NCBI RefSeq assembly: GCF_016900895.1
Contig: NZ_JAFEUN010000035.1
Coordinates: 1-38,428, forward strand
DNA length: 38,428 nucleotides
Direction: 5' to 3'
DNA from: Parashewanella hymeniacidonis
GTDB taxonomy: Bacteria; Pseudomonadota; Gammaproteobacteria; Enterobacterales; Shewanellaceae
Numbering within the stretch: the first letter of the stretch is position 1; each line of letters starts with the position of its first letter. The notes under the pieces are model-generated. The model saw only the letters and a program-made list of their open reading frames with translations, searched no databases and was not told where the DNA came from. Of the stretch, positions 1 to 6,994 are shown piece by piece. Both the position numbers and the translations under genes were made by a program.

Positions 1-66
1 TTGGTTAACTAACTTCCAAGGCGCTTCTATACCAAGGCCAAGCATTAGAACTTGATTACCATCCAT
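1..66 (-). CDS. ISL3-family transposase, N-terminal 22 residues (partial)
   Basis: Only the start is in the window. From ATG at 66 the minus strand encodes MDGNQVLMLGLGIEAPWKLV and runs off the left edge. The pattern of a short acidic start, then LGI and APW within the first 20 residues, is what I know from ISL3 transposases. The position, just inside an ISL3-like terminal repeat, supports the call. A purine-rich AAGAAG lies upstream of the ATG as a weak ribosome site. Whether the gene is intact cannot be seen. Confidence 0.62.
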   Translation of the reverse strand, partial: MDGNQVLMLGLGIEAPWKLVNQ

Positions 67-155
67 GTATTTACTTCTTAAATTATTGACTACAAAAACT
101 AGATTTATTATCTCAAAAACAAAACCATTAAATCCACACTAAACGACGAAGAGCC
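1..155 (-). mobile_element. End of an ISL3-family insertion sequence, cut by the window edge
   Basis: The element body lies to the left. Its outer end is at about position 155, where the minus strand reads GGCTCTTCGTCG, the GGCTCTT-type start I know for ISL3 terminal repeats. The terminal 31 bp (125-155) recur exactly, inverted, at 3253-3283, which marks them as a mobile end rather than unique sequence. A transposase start lies about 90 bp inside. The neighbouring reading frame (HAD-like gene) is interrupted at this end. The other end and the target duplication are outside the window. Confidence 0.72.
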
Positions 156-808
156 AATATAATTATCACTCATCTGCACACTCTTCCGTAAATCTTGAAG
201 TATCTGACTCATTCTTCGATGTACTGAGAAATCACTCTGAAAAAATACAATGGTTTCAATTGAGTAATGGATTGGAAATAAAACTAAAAGATCCAAGTTT
301 AGAGAAATGCGTGAGAAATCATTTTGATCCTTGCACTATTGATGAATGGATACAAAAATCGAACGCTAAAGTCGACGACACAAATCCTCCAGTGACATTA
401 CTTCTTGATTTAGATGAAACGATTATTTCGCAAGACAACCCACTAAGTCTGCACTCTCTGCAAGTGTTCGTTAACGATCTAGCTTTTTATGTTGATCTTG
501 ATGCGATTGAAGCTATAAAACGCATTGTAAACAACGGCCATAATTTAAAAATAATTACAGATGCAGGCTACAGTTACGATGATGTTAATCAAGTGTTATA
601 ACAGTGTGAAATTCGCTTACTCGAATCAGGGTATGTTAATATCTATGACAAACAACGAAGTCTCTATAAATCAAAGGCCGACTTCATTAATTCATTAGAT
701 TTTAGAAAAGATGCGCTGTTGATTGATGATCAGCGACGTAATTCTCCTGTGAATGTCCTCTTTATGCACAGAGGTCAAGGAGAGAAATTCCCTCTATGTA
801 ATTTATAA
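156..808 (+). pseudogene. HAD-superfamily hydrolase-like gene, 5'-truncated by the IS end and carrying an in-frame stop
   Basis: One reading frame is open from the ISL3 end to a TAA at 599-601 and then continues in the same frame to a TAA at 806-808. Before the internal stop it holds a HAD motif I (LLLDLDETI) and a motif II-like IITDAG. After the stop come a lysine (SKADF) in motif III position and a motif IV-like LLIDDQ. The two halves are therefore one HAD domain split by a nonsense codon. The 5' end has no good start: the frame hits a stop inside the IS terminal repeat (140-142), so the insertion removed the true N terminus. The first usable start after it is TTG at 260. The substrate is unknown. 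pdxJ begins 12 bp downstream, so this remnant now forms its upstream neighbour. Confidence 0.7.
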
Positions 809-820
809 GGGACAACAAAT

Positions 821-1573
821 ATGGAGAATAATAAATTGAGCGGTATTTTATTAGGCGTTAACATCGATCATATTGCAACATTACGTCAGGCTCGAGGAAC
901 TGATTATCCAGATCCTGTTCATGCTGCGGCTGTAGCTGAGCATGCCGGTGCACAAGGGATCACCATTCATTTGCGTGAAGATCGTCGCCACATTATCGAC
1001 CGTGATGTTTATTTGCTGGCGAAGACACTAAAAACAAGAATGAATCTAGAGATCGCCGTAACAGATGAAATGTTGGATATTGCCTGTAAAGTTAAACCTA
1101 CTTATGTGTGTTTAGTGCCTGAAAAGCGTGAAGAGTTGACCACTGAAGGCGGTTTAGATGTTGCTGGGCAGTTAGATAAAATCACTCAAGCCAACACCAA
1201 GTTAGCAAAAGAAGGTATTAAAGTTTCACTTTTTATTGATGCAGATAAAGCTCAAATCGATGCTGCTGTAGCATCTGGTGCACCTTATATTGAAATTCAT
1301 ACTGGTTGTTATGCGGATGCAAAAACCGAAGCTGAACAACAAGTTGAGTTGATTCGTATTACTGAAATGGCAAAATATGCACATTCAAAAGGCTTAGTGG
1401 TTAATGCTGGCCATGGTTTGCATTATCATAACGTAAAACCAATCGCTGCGATTCCTGAATTATACGAACTTAATATCGGTCATTCGATTGTTGCTAGAGC
1501 AGCGATTGACGGGTTAGAAACTGCGGTTCGTGATATGAAGCAATTAATGATTGAAGGACGCAGAGGCGAGTAA
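821..1573 (+). CDS. pdxJ: Pyridoxine 5'-phosphate synthase PdxJ
   Basis: This cytosolic enzyme catalyses the last step of DXP-dependent vitamin B6 synthesis. It condenses 3-amino-2-oxopropyl phosphate (the product of PdxA action) with deoxyxylulose 5-phosphate to give pyridoxine 5'-phosphate. The 250 residues match the usual length. The N-terminal signature [20 protein letters not shown] starts at residue 12 and includes the conserved Nx[11 protein letters not shown] follows near residue 50, and the [10 protein letters not shown] phosphate-binding region lies late in the barrel. ATG 821 is preceded by AAGGGA. The stop overlaps the acpS start (TAATG at 1571-1575), so the two are translationally coupled, the usual pdxJ-acpS arrangement. 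The common upstream partner recO is absent here and is replaced by a decayed HAD gene. Confidence 0.97.
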   Translation: MENNKLSGILLGVNIDHIATLRQARGTDYPDPVHAAAVAEHAGAQGITIHLREDRRHIIDRDVYLLAKTLKTRMNLEIAVTDEMLDIACKVKPTYVCLVPEKREELTTEGGLDVAGQLDKITQANTKLAKEGIKVSLFIDADKAQIDAAVASGAPYIEIHTGCYADAKTEAEQQVELIRITEMAKYAHSKGLVVNAGHGLHYHNVKPIAAIPELYELNIGHSIVARAAIDGLETAVRDMKQLMIEGRRGE

Positions 1574-1950
1574 TGGCGATTAAAGGCTTAGGTACTGACA
1601 TCGTCGAAATTGAACGCATCAAAAAGCACATTGCCCGTGTGGGCGATCGTTTAGCAAAGCGTGTGCTGACTGAAAACGAATTGAAAATATACTTTAGTCA
1701 CTCTCACCCCGAACGTTTCCTTGCAAAACGTTTTGCAGCAAAAGAAGCCGCAGCCAAAGCGTTAGGTACAGGAATTGGGAGAGGTGTATCTTTTCAGCAC
1801 ATTCATATCAGTAACAATGAGAATGGGGCTCCACTTATTTGCTTTACTGATGGAGCATTAGAACGTTCGCATAGCTTAGGTGCAGCTTCGGCTCACATTA
1901 CGATTGCTGACGAAAAGCATTACGCCACGGCCACCGTTTTGATTGAATAA
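1573..1950 (+). CDS. acpS: Holo-[acyl-carrier-protein] synthase AcpS
   Basis: AcpS transfers the 4'-phosphopantetheine arm of coenzyme A to a serine of acyl carrier protein, which activates it for fatty acid synthesis. The 125 residues are the standard size. The metal-binding GLGTDIVEIERI is at residues 5-16, and the second signature RFAAKEAAAKALGTGIG lies in the middle. The C-terminal strand HITIADEKHYATATVLIE is typical. The gene overlaps the pdxJ stop codon, so both are probably read from one mRNA that ends at the hairpin immediately downstream. Confidence 0.97.
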   Translation: MAIKGLGTDIVEIERIKKHIARVGDRLAKRVLTENELKIYFSHSHPERFLAKRFAAKEAAAKALGTGIGRGVSFQHIHISNNENGAPLICFTDGALERSHSLGAASAHITIADEKHYATATVLIE

Positions 1951-1960
1951 AAGTTTGTTT

Positions 1961-2007
1961 CAATGACAGTCGTTGAGGCAACGCTCAACAACTGTCATTG
2001 TGTGTTT
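1961..2007 (+). terminator. Terminator-like hairpin after acpS
   Basis: Two 17-nt arms at 1961-1977 (CAATGACAGTCGTTGAG) and 1984-2000 pair with a single mismatch around a 6-nt loop, followed by a short T-rich tail (TGTGTTTT). It lies 10 bp past the acpS stop and faces a leftward gene, so it probably ends the pdxJ-acpS transcript. Confidence 0.6.
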
Positions 2008-2065
2008 TAGGCAAACTTTTGTTGTAATTTAGGGATGCTCATTAAACCAAATACTACAAGACCAC

Positions 2066-2791
2066 TTACAATTCCAAAGTAATTAATTTCACTTCAGTAT
2101 CAACTAACAAGCTCGCAAAAAATCCTGAAAAGTACGAAGCAATGAGAAAAACTGCAAAACTTGTGCTGAGTACTCGTTTGTCGGATTTCGTTGCGATTAT
2201 AGACAAGAATACAGCTGAGCAGATCACCTCTGCAATGGAGTGAAGTGTCATCATTACAATGATGGCCTTTGATACTTGCCAGTGGTTGTTAATACTGTAA
2301 TCAATCAAAAACCAGCCAAGAGAAAACATCAGCAAACCCATTGATAAAATCGTCATAGACTTTATTTTATAACACCAAAAAACGATGAGTAATATTATTG
2401 AAGAAGCTAATACTGTTAATGAATTAACAATACCATATAGCATCATATCGATATTATCCTTTTCAGAAATAATGACATCGGCCGCCTCCCATAAGCTCCA
2501 AAACAATAGAGAAAGTGCAGCAACACCAAATGTAAGTAGAACTCCCTTATAAATTCCCTGTTCACTGGAATTTGTTTTTCGATTAGCGATGAATGCTTCA
2601 TCACTCATTTTTTTGCGAAGTAAGGTGATGATCAAACAACACAATGCTGAACAACAGGCCGCCAAAATGAAGCTATGGGTATAAAGCGAAGGTTTTTTGT
2701 TGCTCCCAAACTTCACCATTTGTACCTTGATAAACAAGAAATAAAACAAACATAGATCGGAATGCATAATAGGCGATTCTTTCCAGTCCAT
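2066..2791 (-). pseudogene. POT/PTR-family peptide transporter remnant (C-terminal half only)
   Basis: The 241-residue product is a membrane protein with about seven hydrophobic segments. Two stretches resemble the second half of proton-dependent oligopeptide transporters. LLFWSLWEAADVIISEKDN sits where POT proteins have an FWALFEQ-type segment. The region from SMGLLMFSLGWFL through HSIAEVICSAVFLSIIA to the end follows the order of the last POT helices. Family members have about 450-500 residues, so the N-terminal five or so helices are missing. The annotated start overlaps a divergent unknown frame and has no clear ribosome site. Between a terminator and a solitary IS end, a decayed gene is the simplest reading. 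A distinct short membrane protein is the alternative. Confidence 0.45.
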
Positions 2792-3243
2792 TGGCGATCA
2801 ATAAACCCAAAATAGAAGATTTAGGGAAACTCCCAGAATTCATAAAAACGGTTCCTTGTAATATTTTTTCTTTTCAGCACGATGTTAACATAAAAGTTAC
2901 AAGTGCCTTTTATTGTTATAGATTAACGGTTATCGCTTTTATTTTTTTTGATTGGGAGATAAAGTACGCTCAAATTTCTTCGCAAACGATAAATATGAAT
3001 TTTAGTGATGAAGTCATCAGTAATTTAGATGATTTAAAGAACTTTCTTTTTCTGATTGAAAAAGGCGCATTGGGTTTAAATGGCGTTGAAGGTGTTGGGA
3101 TGGCTACAAGTAATGCAGATGGTCGTCGTTTTATCGCAGTATTTGGTGCACAGCACCAGTTATTGTATGGCCGTTGGGTGTCGGAAGAAGTTTTCCAAAA
3201 CGGTCAAGATATGGTTCGAAACGGGATTAGTAAAGATAGTTAA
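2791..3243 (+). CDS. Hypothetical protein, possibly a gene fragment
   Basis: I do not recognise this 150-residue product. It has a hydrophobic patch (YRLTVIAFIFFDW, about residues 44-56) and a glycine-rich later part (GVEGVGMATSNADGRRF, GAQHQLLYGRWV). No signal peptide or catalytic motif is evident. The only upstream start is TTG at 2791, which overlaps the start of the divergent transporter remnant by one base and lacks a Shine-Dalgarno sequence; an in-frame stop lies at 2770-2772. It ends 8 bp before a solitary ISL3 terminal repeat. The 5' end may have been lost in the rearrangement that halved the transporter gene. Confidence 0.35.
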   Translation: MAINKPKIEDLGKLPEFIKTVPCNIFSFQHDVNIKVTSAFYCYRLTVIAFIFFDWEIKYAQISSQTINMNFSDEVISNLDDLKNFLFLIEKGALGLNGVEGVGMATSNADGRRFIAVFGAQHQLLYGRWVSEEVFQNGQDMVRNGISKDS

Positions 3244-3250
3244 TATCTTT

Positions 3251-3283
3251 TTGGCTCTTCGTCGTTTAGTGTGGATTTAATGG
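3251..3283. repeat. Solitary ISL3-type terminal inverted repeat
   Basis: Positions 3251-3283 are the exact reverse complement of 125-157 (33 bp), beginning GGCTCTTCGTCG at 3253, and similarity fades over the next few tens of bases. No transposase follows: the next gene is an unrelated leftward frame at 3312. This looks like the stump of a second element copy, oriented so its body would have extended to the right. Confidence 0.7.
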
Positions 3284-3311
3284 GTTTGTTGTTGGCCTTA
3301 GAAATAGGTCA

Positions 3312-3701
3312 CTAATCAACGTTTTGAAATGTACTGTTTAAAAACTTTAGTACTGCATCCGAAGTATTTACAATTGCTACTGATGATTTGTTAGTTTTAC
3401 GTGCATATTGTGCAGATATTTTACAACATAGATACATTCCTTGAACGTCAAGATAAGTTGCTTTTTTTTCATTATATTTAGTTACCATTTCTAGTAAACT
3501 CTCTTTAAAACCGCTAATGAAGTCAACCAAAGCTTGTTCTTCTTGAGTTTGGCAAAGATTATACTGCTGAGTATTCCCATGAGCAGTTTTTTCTATCGAA
3601 TTGTGCTGCTCAGGTGGTTGGTCATACCCTGAAAGTGAGCTCGCATTAATTTGTTGTAGAGATGCCATGGTTCTAAATGACTCTAAATTAGTTTCTTTCA
3701 T
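3312..3701 (-). CDS. Hypothetical protein, 129 residues
   Basis: Not recognised. The N-terminal 50 residues are rich in Ser, Gln, Asn and Thr (MKETNLESFRTMASLQQINA) and look disordered. From about residue 52 (TQEEQALVDFISGFKESLLE) the rest looks helical, with two cysteines side by side (YLCCK). There is no signal peptide or membrane segment. It stands alone next to the solitary IS repeat, leftward like the two genes upstream. It could be an accessory cytosolic or secreted protein, but nothing decides this. Confidence 0.4.
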   Translation of the reverse strand: MKETNLESFRTMASLQQINASSLSGYDQPPEQHNSIEKTAHGNTQQYNLCQTQEEQALVDFISGFKESLLEMVTKYNEKKATYLDVQGMYLCCKISAQYARKTNKSSVAIVNTSDAVLKFLNSTFQNVD

Positions 3702-3771
3702 TTTTTATCAGTTGATTTGAATTTTCAAATTAAATAAATTTAAGGAGCTTATTACAGCTCCTGATTTAGGA

Positions 3772-3966
3772 TTATGATTCATCCTGAAAAATTTCTTCGA
3801 TTGTCATTTTGAATAGGCCTGCAATTTTAAATGCTAGAGGCAGACTGGGATCATACTTTCCCTTTTCAATAGCATTTACTGTTTGCCGGGACACATCGAG
3901 TTGTTGTGCTAAGTCAGCCTGTGTCCAATCTCGTTCTGCACGTAACACTTTCAAGCGATTCTTCAT
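3772..3966 (-). CDS. XRE/Cro-type helix-turn-helix regulator, 64 residues
   Basis: This is a minimal DNA-binding protein made of one Cro/CI-type helix-turn-helix domain. WTQADLAQQLDVSRQTVNAI at residues 14-33 gives the two key helices, followed by EKGKYDPSLPLAFKIAGLF, the pattern of the short YozG-like subgroup. It lacks any sensor domain. Its ATG overlaps the end of the upstream membrane protein gene by 4 bp, so the pair is translationally coupled. A strong promoter overlapped by a CAAGT-TT-ACTTG palindrome precedes the pair and suggests autoregulation, which is inference. Such regulator plus small membrane protein pairs are common, and their job is mostly unknown. Confidence 0.88.
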   Translation of the reverse strand: MKNRLKVLRAERDWTQADLAQQLDVSRQTVNAIEKGKYDPSLPLAFKIAGLFKMTIEEIFQDES

Positions 3967-4406
3967 AAGTAACGAACTCTCCCACTAATCAGGCCTACAA
4001 CATAGCTGAGCGAAATAGAGGCAATTAGAGCTGCAGGTGAAAGATAGGAAATGATATTGGCTTTTTCTAAAATTGAGCCGCCAGCATAGACAATAATTGT
4101 GATTCCGACTGATAATGCTAAGGCGTCTAATTGAATTTTTTTCTCCATTTCATCCAGATTAGCCAATAATCTTTTATAGGCTAGGACCATAGCAACACCA
4201 GCTCCAGCATTAATGACTAAAGCAATAATTACATATGCCATATGATCAAACCAGTCAGACTCAATCATAAAAATGGTGGCGCACAATGTGGCTGCCCAAG
4301 CTAAGCCCCATAAATTCACTTTATTGGCGTTTTGTATATCTTTTTTTGGTAAACCTGCACAAAAGATGGCATTCAATACTTTTTTCATAACTGGCTTCCT
4401 TGTCAT
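3963..4406 (-). CDS. Small inner-membrane protein paired with the XRE regulator
   Basis: The 147-residue product has four predicted membrane helices: about 33-50 (LWGLAWAATLCATIFMI), 55-78, 96-113 (LALSVGITIIVYAGG) and 122-142. A charged loop lies in the middle (RLLANLDEMEKKIQLD). The N terminus is basic. I know no assigned function. It is first in a two-gene unit with the XRE regulator (4-bp overlap) behind a near-consensus promoter, so a membrane-linked signal affecting the regulator is plausible but unproven. Confidence 0.7.
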   Translation of the reverse strand: MTRKPVMKKVLNAIFCAGLPKKDIQNANKVNLWGLAWAATLCATIFMIESDWFDHMAYVIIALVINAGAGVAMVLAYKRLLANLDEMEKKIQLDALALSVGITIIVYAGGSILEKANIISYLSPAALIASISLSYVVGLISGRVRYL

Positions 4407-4432
4407 TAAGTTAAGCGTGCTTTACATTGGTT

Positions 4433-4470
4433 AATGTAGATAGTCATTTACTTATTGTCAAGTTTACTTG
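4433..4470 (-). promoter_or_regulatory. Sigma-70 promoter with overlapping palindromic operator
   Basis: On the minus strand, TTGACA (4456-4461) and TACATT (4433-4438) are separated by exactly 17 bp, about 27 bp upstream of the membrane-protein start. The palindrome CAAGTTTACTTG (4459-4470) covers the upstream part of the -35 box, a position where a bound repressor would block RNA polymerase. The obvious candidate binder is the XRE protein encoded in the same unit. Confidence 0.65.
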
Positions 4471-4535
4471 TCTTTTGTGGGTGATGAACTAGCAAAGGCC
4501 GAACATGGCCTTGCAATTTATAAAGGATTTTGGGG

Positions 4536-5362
4536 TTAATCGATGTATTTAGTCGTGTTGTCTTTCTTCTCTAGTATAACTTTTAAGTTATTCAGCCCTT
4601 GCTGTAATTCATTACCAATTTGATGTTCGAAGTCGATAGCTAAAAACATCAAATTCATAGGGCAGTTGAGGTGACCTTTAAAGCCCCAAGTAACTTTTGT
4701 TTGGTTGGTACCCATGGCTTGCGTTGTCATATAAGCGGGTTCAGTCGCTTTAAAAGGTTTTAAGAATCTGAGTTGTAAGTCGATTCTTTTATTGGGTGAA
4801 ATGGCTACGATTTCTTGCTCTCCAGTTCCAACTTCAGGATTTTGGCTATTCCATTATTGAAATAAATCCCACCATACCATCCGTTCCTTTATAGGAACGT
4901 TGGGTATTTAGATCTAACTTTGCCCAAGTACTGTAATTGTCTTGGTTTTTATACCCATGATACCTGAAGATGCTCGATTTCAGCGAGAATACACAGCTTG
5001 TTAATCAAGGCGACAGTGTGCGGCAATAGTGAGCTATTGTTAGCACTGGCAACACAGAGTAACACGCTGTGCAACTCGCACTTCGTGGACTTCTCAGCGC
5101 CAATTCTTCTTTGTTACATTAGCTCGAAAGAATCCCGATATTCCTTCGCTAATGCGCCTCAAAGAATTGGCGCTGAGAAAGTCCTGAAACATGCATCTTC
5201 AGGTATCATGGGTATAAGTAATTTAATGTATGAAAAAACCTGTGTAATAGGCTGATCAATAATGATGTTTTTCTCAACTTCATATTCGTTATCCAACATT
5301 AAAGCAATGAATAAAGGAATGATGATAATGATGCCGATTCCAATGAGTAGTTTCTTAAGCAT
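4536..5362 (-). pseudogene. SRPBCC (polyketide cyclase/START-fold) gene broken by a MITE and a frameshift
   Basis: The N-terminal part (from ATG 5362) has a membrane anchor (MLKKLLIGIGIIIIIPLFIA) followed by YEVEKNIIIDQPITQVFSYI, the typical start of anchored SRPBCC proteins. The C-terminal part has VTWGFKGHLNCPMNLMFLAI and ends GLNNLKVILEKK. A 263-bp MITE lies between them. Removing it with one TA copy joins the flanks in frame as SYIKLLKNQDNYSTWAKLD. A separate one-base shift near 4850-4862 separates GMVGFIS from the expected WNSQNPEVGTGEQEI. The gene therefore carries two lesions and is dead. Family members bind hydrophobic ligands. It overlaps the upstream CWC gene by 8 bp and was the last gene of that unit. 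Confidence 0.82.
4952..5214. mobile_element. 263-bp MITE with 22-bp or longer terminal inverted repeats and TA target duplication
   Basis: Left end TACCCATGATACCTGAAGAT (from 4952) and right end (to 5214) are perfect inverted repeats. Both are flanked by TA (4950-4951, 5215-5216), and excision with one TA restores the interrupted reading frame exactly. Inside, a second inverted pair (about 5087-5109 with 5161-5184) encloses an imperfect hairpin (CATTAGC...GCTAATG), so the right half folds into nested stems. There is no transposase, so movement must depend on an IS630/Tc1-mariner-type enzyme elsewhere. That enzyme assignment is inferred from the TA duplication. Confidence 0.88.
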
Positions 5363-5579
5363 GATAAAAAAGTCCCTTTTTATTTGTTGAGGCCTCAGTG
5401 GCCGTTAAACAAGTACGGCATAAACATTGATGAACATTTTTAACTGATGCTAGTTTTGCTTTTATCTCTTCTCTTGGCACTTCGACATTCATACACCAGC
5501 ATTCAGAAGGGGTTGAATTATTTGCGACTGCACAGTGGTTTTCTTTATTACAGGTTGGGCAGTATTTCTCGGAAGACAT
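5355..5579 (-). CDS. Cysteine-rich CWC-family protein
   Basis: A 74-residue cytosolic protein with eight cysteines: CPTC near the start, then C16, C27 and C29 (the CWC motif in SECWCMN), and C52, C54, C57 (QCLCRTC). The pattern suggests metal binding, probably zinc, and matches the small CWC family of unknown function. Its ATG overlaps the stop of the upstream tpx-like gene (TAATG) and its end overlaps the broken SRPBCC gene, so these formed one operon. Confidence 0.8.
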   Translation of the reverse strand: MSSEKYCPTCNKENHCAVANNSTPSECWCMNVEVPREEIKAKLASVKNVHQCLCRTCLTATEASTNKKGLFYHA

Positions 5580-6178
5580 TAAAAGTCTTCCGAACTAATT
5601 TTAGTTAATGCCGCTAATGCAGCTTTATAATCTGGTTCTTTACTGGTATCAGAAACAAGTTGTCGGTATTGGATATCACCCTGCTTATTGATGATTAAAA
5701 TGGCTCTTGCTAATAGACCTTTATCTTTCATTAATAAGCCATATTTTGTTCCAAATTCACGCCATACAGCATCTGATAGAACCATTATTTTATCCACATT
5801 TTGCTGCTGGCAAAAACGCTTCTGAGCAAACGGTAGATCAGTACTGATGGATAACATGATGACGTTATCTGAGAAATTCGCAACTTGATCATTAAATTTT
5901 TTGGTCTGGATTGCACACACGCCTGTATCTAAACTTGGTACTGAGCTGATAAGAATGGTTTGCCCTTTAAAGTCTGAAAGATCAATTGGATTGAATTTAC
6001 CATCGATGACTCGAAACAAAGGTGCAGGCTGGTTCAAAGCTGGATATGTGCCTAATAAACTCACTTTGCTTGTGCCAAAGCTCACTTGGTGATGATTTTC
6101 AGGGCCAGATGCTGCTGAGCTTGCACCGCAAAAAAACAAGCTCAATAATAATAGTAACCGTGTGTTAATAACTGCCAT
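5579..6178 (-). CDS. tpx: Thiol peroxidase (Tpx/peroxiredoxin) with an export signal
   Basis: Tpx reduces lipid hydroperoxides and hydrogen peroxide using a peroxidatic and a resolving cysteine. PSLDTGVCAIQTKKFN contains the peroxidatic Cys88. Cys123 (KRFCQQQNV) is in the resolving position, 35 residues later, close to the E. coli spacing. The 199 residues exceed the usual 165-168 because of a Sec signal peptide (RLLLLLSLFFCGASSAASG, cleavage probable after about residue 22), so a periplasmic location is likely. Cytosolic thioredoxin could not reach it there, and the periplasmic electron donor is not evident. It is the first gene of an operon with the CWC gene, behind a good promoter at 6238-6266. 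Confidence 0.88.
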   Translation of the reverse strand: MAVINTRLLLLLSLFFCGASSAASGPENHHQVSFGTSKVSLLGTYPALNQPAPLFRVIDGKFNPIDLSDFKGQTILISSVPSLDTGVCAIQTKKFNDQVANFSDNVIMLSISTDLPFAQKRFCQQQNVDKIMVLSDAVWREFGTKYGLLMKDKGLLARAILIINKQGDIQYRQLVSDTSKEPDYKAALAALTKISSEDF

Positions 6179-6237
6179 TTGCTATCTCATTAAAGTTTAT
6201 AATTACTTAATTTTTAAAGTCGGGACTTCGTTGAAGT

Positions 6238-6266
6238 TATATATTGGCTCAATATACTCTTATCAA
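6238..6266 (-). promoter_or_regulatory. Probable sigma-70 promoter of the tpx operon
   Basis: Minus strand TTGATA (6261-6266), 17-bp spacer, TATATA (6238-6243), about 60 bp upstream of the tpx ATG. No second gene competes for it. Confidence 0.55.
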
Positions 6267-6300
6267 ATGAAGATGCAATTTGTGGAATAGAGAGGGCTGT

Positions 6301-6328
6301 AAAATAAAAAGCGGCCTAGACCGCTTCA
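6301..6328 (-). terminator. Rho-independent terminator of the DUF4136 gene
   Basis: On the minus strand AAGCGG and CCGCTT pair around TCTAGG (6309-6326) and are followed by TTTATTTT. It lies 15 bp after the stop of the leftward lipoprotein gene. Confidence 0.75.
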
Positions 6329-6341
6329 AAATAAGAATGGG

Positions 6342-6905
6342 TTATTTACTTGCTTCTGGTTTTGGTGGGAAGTTAGCCAGTAATTTGCTGATCTTTTGGT
6401 TGATGATCTCGGTTTTTTGCTGTGGAGTTTTATTTTTCTTTACCGTATCTTTTATTGCACCTCTCCAAATCAGTTTTTTGGTTTTGGCGTCAACAAAATC
6501 AACCAGTAAGGTGCTTACTTCATATTCACGAACACTAGTTTGAGTTTGTGTACTGCCACCCCACCACCAATTAGGGTATGAATTTGGGTAGTAACCATAA
6601 TTCGTATGGAAAGTATCAACATCAATTTTTTTATCTGTTTTAGTGATGTAGTTAACGAGTAATTCAGCAGATGTATTAGCGACTTTTTTGATGCCTTTTG
6701 TCATCATTTGGTTTTCAACAGCATTATGGATTCTTTTTTCCATTAAACCATCAAGTTGATAACCTTCGTCACCAGTTTTTTTATGTACCCACGCATAAGT
6801 CTTGTATTGATTAAAGTTCACCTGAGGATCGTAATCCCAGTTCCCTTTAGTTGAGCTACACGCATTTAAAAATAATACCGCAGCGATAACCAATAGCTTT
6901 TTCAT
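6342..6905 (-). CDS. DUF4136-family lipoprotein
   Basis: The start at 6905 (MKKLLVIAAVLFLNACSSTK) gives a lipoprotein signal with lipobox LNAC. It is preceded by GGAGTAAGG, whereas the longer frame to 6929 lacks such a site. The mature part has the DUF4136 pattern: VNFNQYKTYAWV near the N terminus, RIHNAVENQMMTKG, VNYITKTDKK, and LIWRGAIKDTV near the end. An aromatic low-complexity insert (YYPNSYPNWWWGG) is in the middle. It probably sits in the outer membrane, and its function is unknown. It is monocistronic, with its own terminator. Confidence 0.85.
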   Translation of the reverse strand: MKKLLVIAAVLFLNACSSTKGNWDYDPQVNFNQYKTYAWVHKKTGDEGYQLDGLMEKRIHNAVENQMMTKGIKKVANTSAELLVNYITKTDKKIDVDTFHTNYGYYPNSYPNWWWGGSTQTQTSVREYEVSTLLVDFVDAKTKKLIWRGAIKDTVKKNKTPQQKTEIINQKISKLLANFPPKPEASK

Positions 6906-6994
6906 AACCTTACTCCGCAATTCGTCCATTTCTACTCAGGATACAACCCAGAGATCAATTGAACAAATTGATTTGCAAAAAATTACTTAAAAGT

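Noticed and set aside
4998-5255. An 85-residue plus-strand frame and the tail of the SRPBCC N-terminal frame
   Set aside because: They lie inside the MITE and change with its inverted repeats, so they are by-products of the insertion.
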